Below, piece after piece: positions 62,561-64,000 of a stretch of DNA of 64,000 nucleotides. Source of the stretch: Daphnia pulex (lineage: Eukaryota; Arthropoda; Branchiopoda; Diplostraca; Daphniidae). Position 1 is the first letter of the stretch, and every line of letters starts with the position of its first letter. The stretch lies in NCBI RefSeq assembly GCF_021134715.1, contig NC_060020.1, positions 1,302,001-1,366,000 of the forward strand, in the 5' to 3' direction. Under the pieces are notes generated by a model. The model was not told where the DNA came from. It worked only from the letters and a program-made list of their open reading frames with translations, and ran no database searches. The position numbers were made by a program, and so were the translations under genes.

Positions 62561-62699
62561 GAATTCAATTGAGCTGCTGCGTGCTGTCTCGAAGCAAGCA
62601 ATCCAGCCGTTGCGTTCAGTCATTTGGAACAGGAATCTAATGGCTGTCAATAGGTGGCTGTCAATAGTTGGCTGAAATGTCCACCAGGTAGCGCGAGTG

Positions 62700-64000
62700 T
62701 TTCCAGGAACGCATAGCGGCCATTTTGTTCCAAGACGCAGCAGAAATTGGTTGTCGGTTGTGACGTTTTTTCACGATGAAAATTAAAAGGTATTTATTGT
62801 TAATTTCCTATTGTTATTGAATGTAAAATGTTGATGTGAAAAATTTATAGGTGATTTAGCACGTTTAACCAATTTGCCAAATCATTCAACCCAGACTTGG
62901 AAGTGCCTGTACATTGCCGAAATGGCGTGCCTCGTGTGTCTCGCTGCCTGTTCTTAGGCGTACGTCTCATCCCATGCAACAGCAAAAAGTAATTATTTTG
63001 ATCAAATGTCTTGAAAAAGTACTACTACAGATTTAGTTAACATGACTAGAGAGTAGACCACTTTGTTCCGCTACTATAGAAATTTTGAATCAGACACAAA
63101 GTTATTCTGTTGGACTGCGTAGTTTTCTGTTACTCTTTGTATTCTTTTGTTAATGAGTATGCATGTGTTCACAGTTTTGTTTCTCGAAAATAATTTTCTC
63201 TTCTGAAATAGGTATAACAACAACACTTCTGTAACACTGTTGGTTACCTTGTTGCAGCCAAATGGTGAAAGGTGTGGCGAAGACAGAATGATCCATTGCA
63301 TGCAGCATGGGGTTGCAGTGTAATCCAGAAGTTGCTGTGCTGTTGTAGCTGAGCTGTTCCATCTCGGTTTCTGACTTAAAAATTTTTGTGTTGTCGTTTT
63401 TGTTTTTGACTTGAAAGTTGAAAGTGTTTGATGTGTTGTCTTTTGAGTTTTCATTCAATCATGCAGTATACGACTGAGGCAGCCTGATCAATGTCAGGTT
63501 TGACACAGTCGAGAACTGCTAGATCAAACAAGCTTTCTGCGCCAAACAAATAATAATTTGCATATAACTTGCATCATGTTATTATCGCGGTAGAGAAAGC
63601 GACAGGCCCCCCCCCCTGGGGGCCACAGGAAAAATATATGTATGTGTATATTAAAAAATAAATTTTGAAAGCAAAAAAATTTTTGAATCAAATTTTTTCG
63701 CGATAATTTTTTAAAAACTTCGTGTAAGGGGGATTTTTTTAAATTTTTTTTCAAAAACAAAAGTCTGGACTTAGCAGAAATAATGGAAGGTGGACTTTGG
63801 TTTTTGAGAAAAATATTGGTTGTTGGACTTGCATTTTTATTTAAAATATTTATAAAAAGGAAGGGTTTAAATATTATTCAAATGTAAAACTGAGTTTGAA
63901 TTTTTATTGATTTATTTTGCAAGATCAATTATTTGTAAGTTTACATAGAACTCAATACACACACAAGGAATACTTTCTCACATCATGCGATTATCCGTAG
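62700..64000. other. Right-end spacer with a possible second short transcript start
   Basis: A YY1-like ggcggccattttg element near 62715 is followed by ATGAAAATTAAAAG/GTATTT (from 62776) and an acceptor at about 62850; the joined frame stops at once, so any transcript is noncoding or uses another start. A C-run/G-run pair (63607-63624) is a small hairpin. The remainder is A/T-rich and nothing was recognised. Confidence 0.3.

Overview
The window looks like nuclear DNA of an arthropod, most probably a branchiopod crustacean such as Daphnia. This is an inference from compact intron-rich genes with many 60-80 base GT-AG introns, arthropod-like proteins, and large AT-rich, microsatellite-rich spacers. 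No bacterial, organellar or tRNA/rRNA features were seen. Coding genes were rebuilt by joining exons whose splice sites and reading phases agree.

Left end (1-8.2 kb): a complete minus-strand PRC1/Ase1-family cytokinesis gene (1056-3947); a small plus-strand secreted peptide with one saposin-A-type (SapA) domain (4702-5018); a degraded duplicate of that gene's promoter and leader (about 5586-5690); and an unrecognised minus-strand gene (5962-6520) followed by a decayed tandem copy (6907-7119).

8.2-13.7 kb: a minus-strand NDRG-family gene (Drosophila MESK2 type) in about eleven exons. Its alpha/beta-hydrolase nucleophile position is not a serine. One intron shows no AG acceptor.

13.7-50 kb: about 36 kb with almost no recognisable protein gene. 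It is AT-rich, with pyrimidine/purine tracts and simple repeats. It holds two weak minus-strand exon models (15.9-17.2 kb). It also holds a distinctive island at 34.5-37.1 kb with several foldback (hairpin) repeats, diverged direct repeats, and broken coding remnants resembling a Syk/Shark-type tyrosine-kinase activation loop and a tyrosine-motif docking protein. Part of the 36 kb is probably 5' intron or regulatory DNA of the next gene.

50-54.8 kb: a plus-strand LZTS/Fezzin-family coiled-coil gene (50130-53227), then a second SapA peptide gene on the minus strand (54450-54831) with the same three-exon layout and phases as the first.

55-64 kb: an intronless 439-residue orphan protein; the Ran GTPase gene; and tail-to-tail with Ran, an NFATC2IP/Rad60-type gene with tandem SUMO-like domains, the two 3' ends apparently overlapping. 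Last comes a plus-strand series of splice-flanked short exons (61.6-62.6 kb) that may be a lncRNA or an unknown gene.

The conserved genes serve mitosis and nuclear processes (PRC1, Ran, NFATC2IP), signalling (NDRG) and possibly synapse or cortex scaffolding (LZTS). They do not form one pathway. The most unusual items are the paired single-SapA-domain secreted peptides and the foldback/kinase-remnant island.
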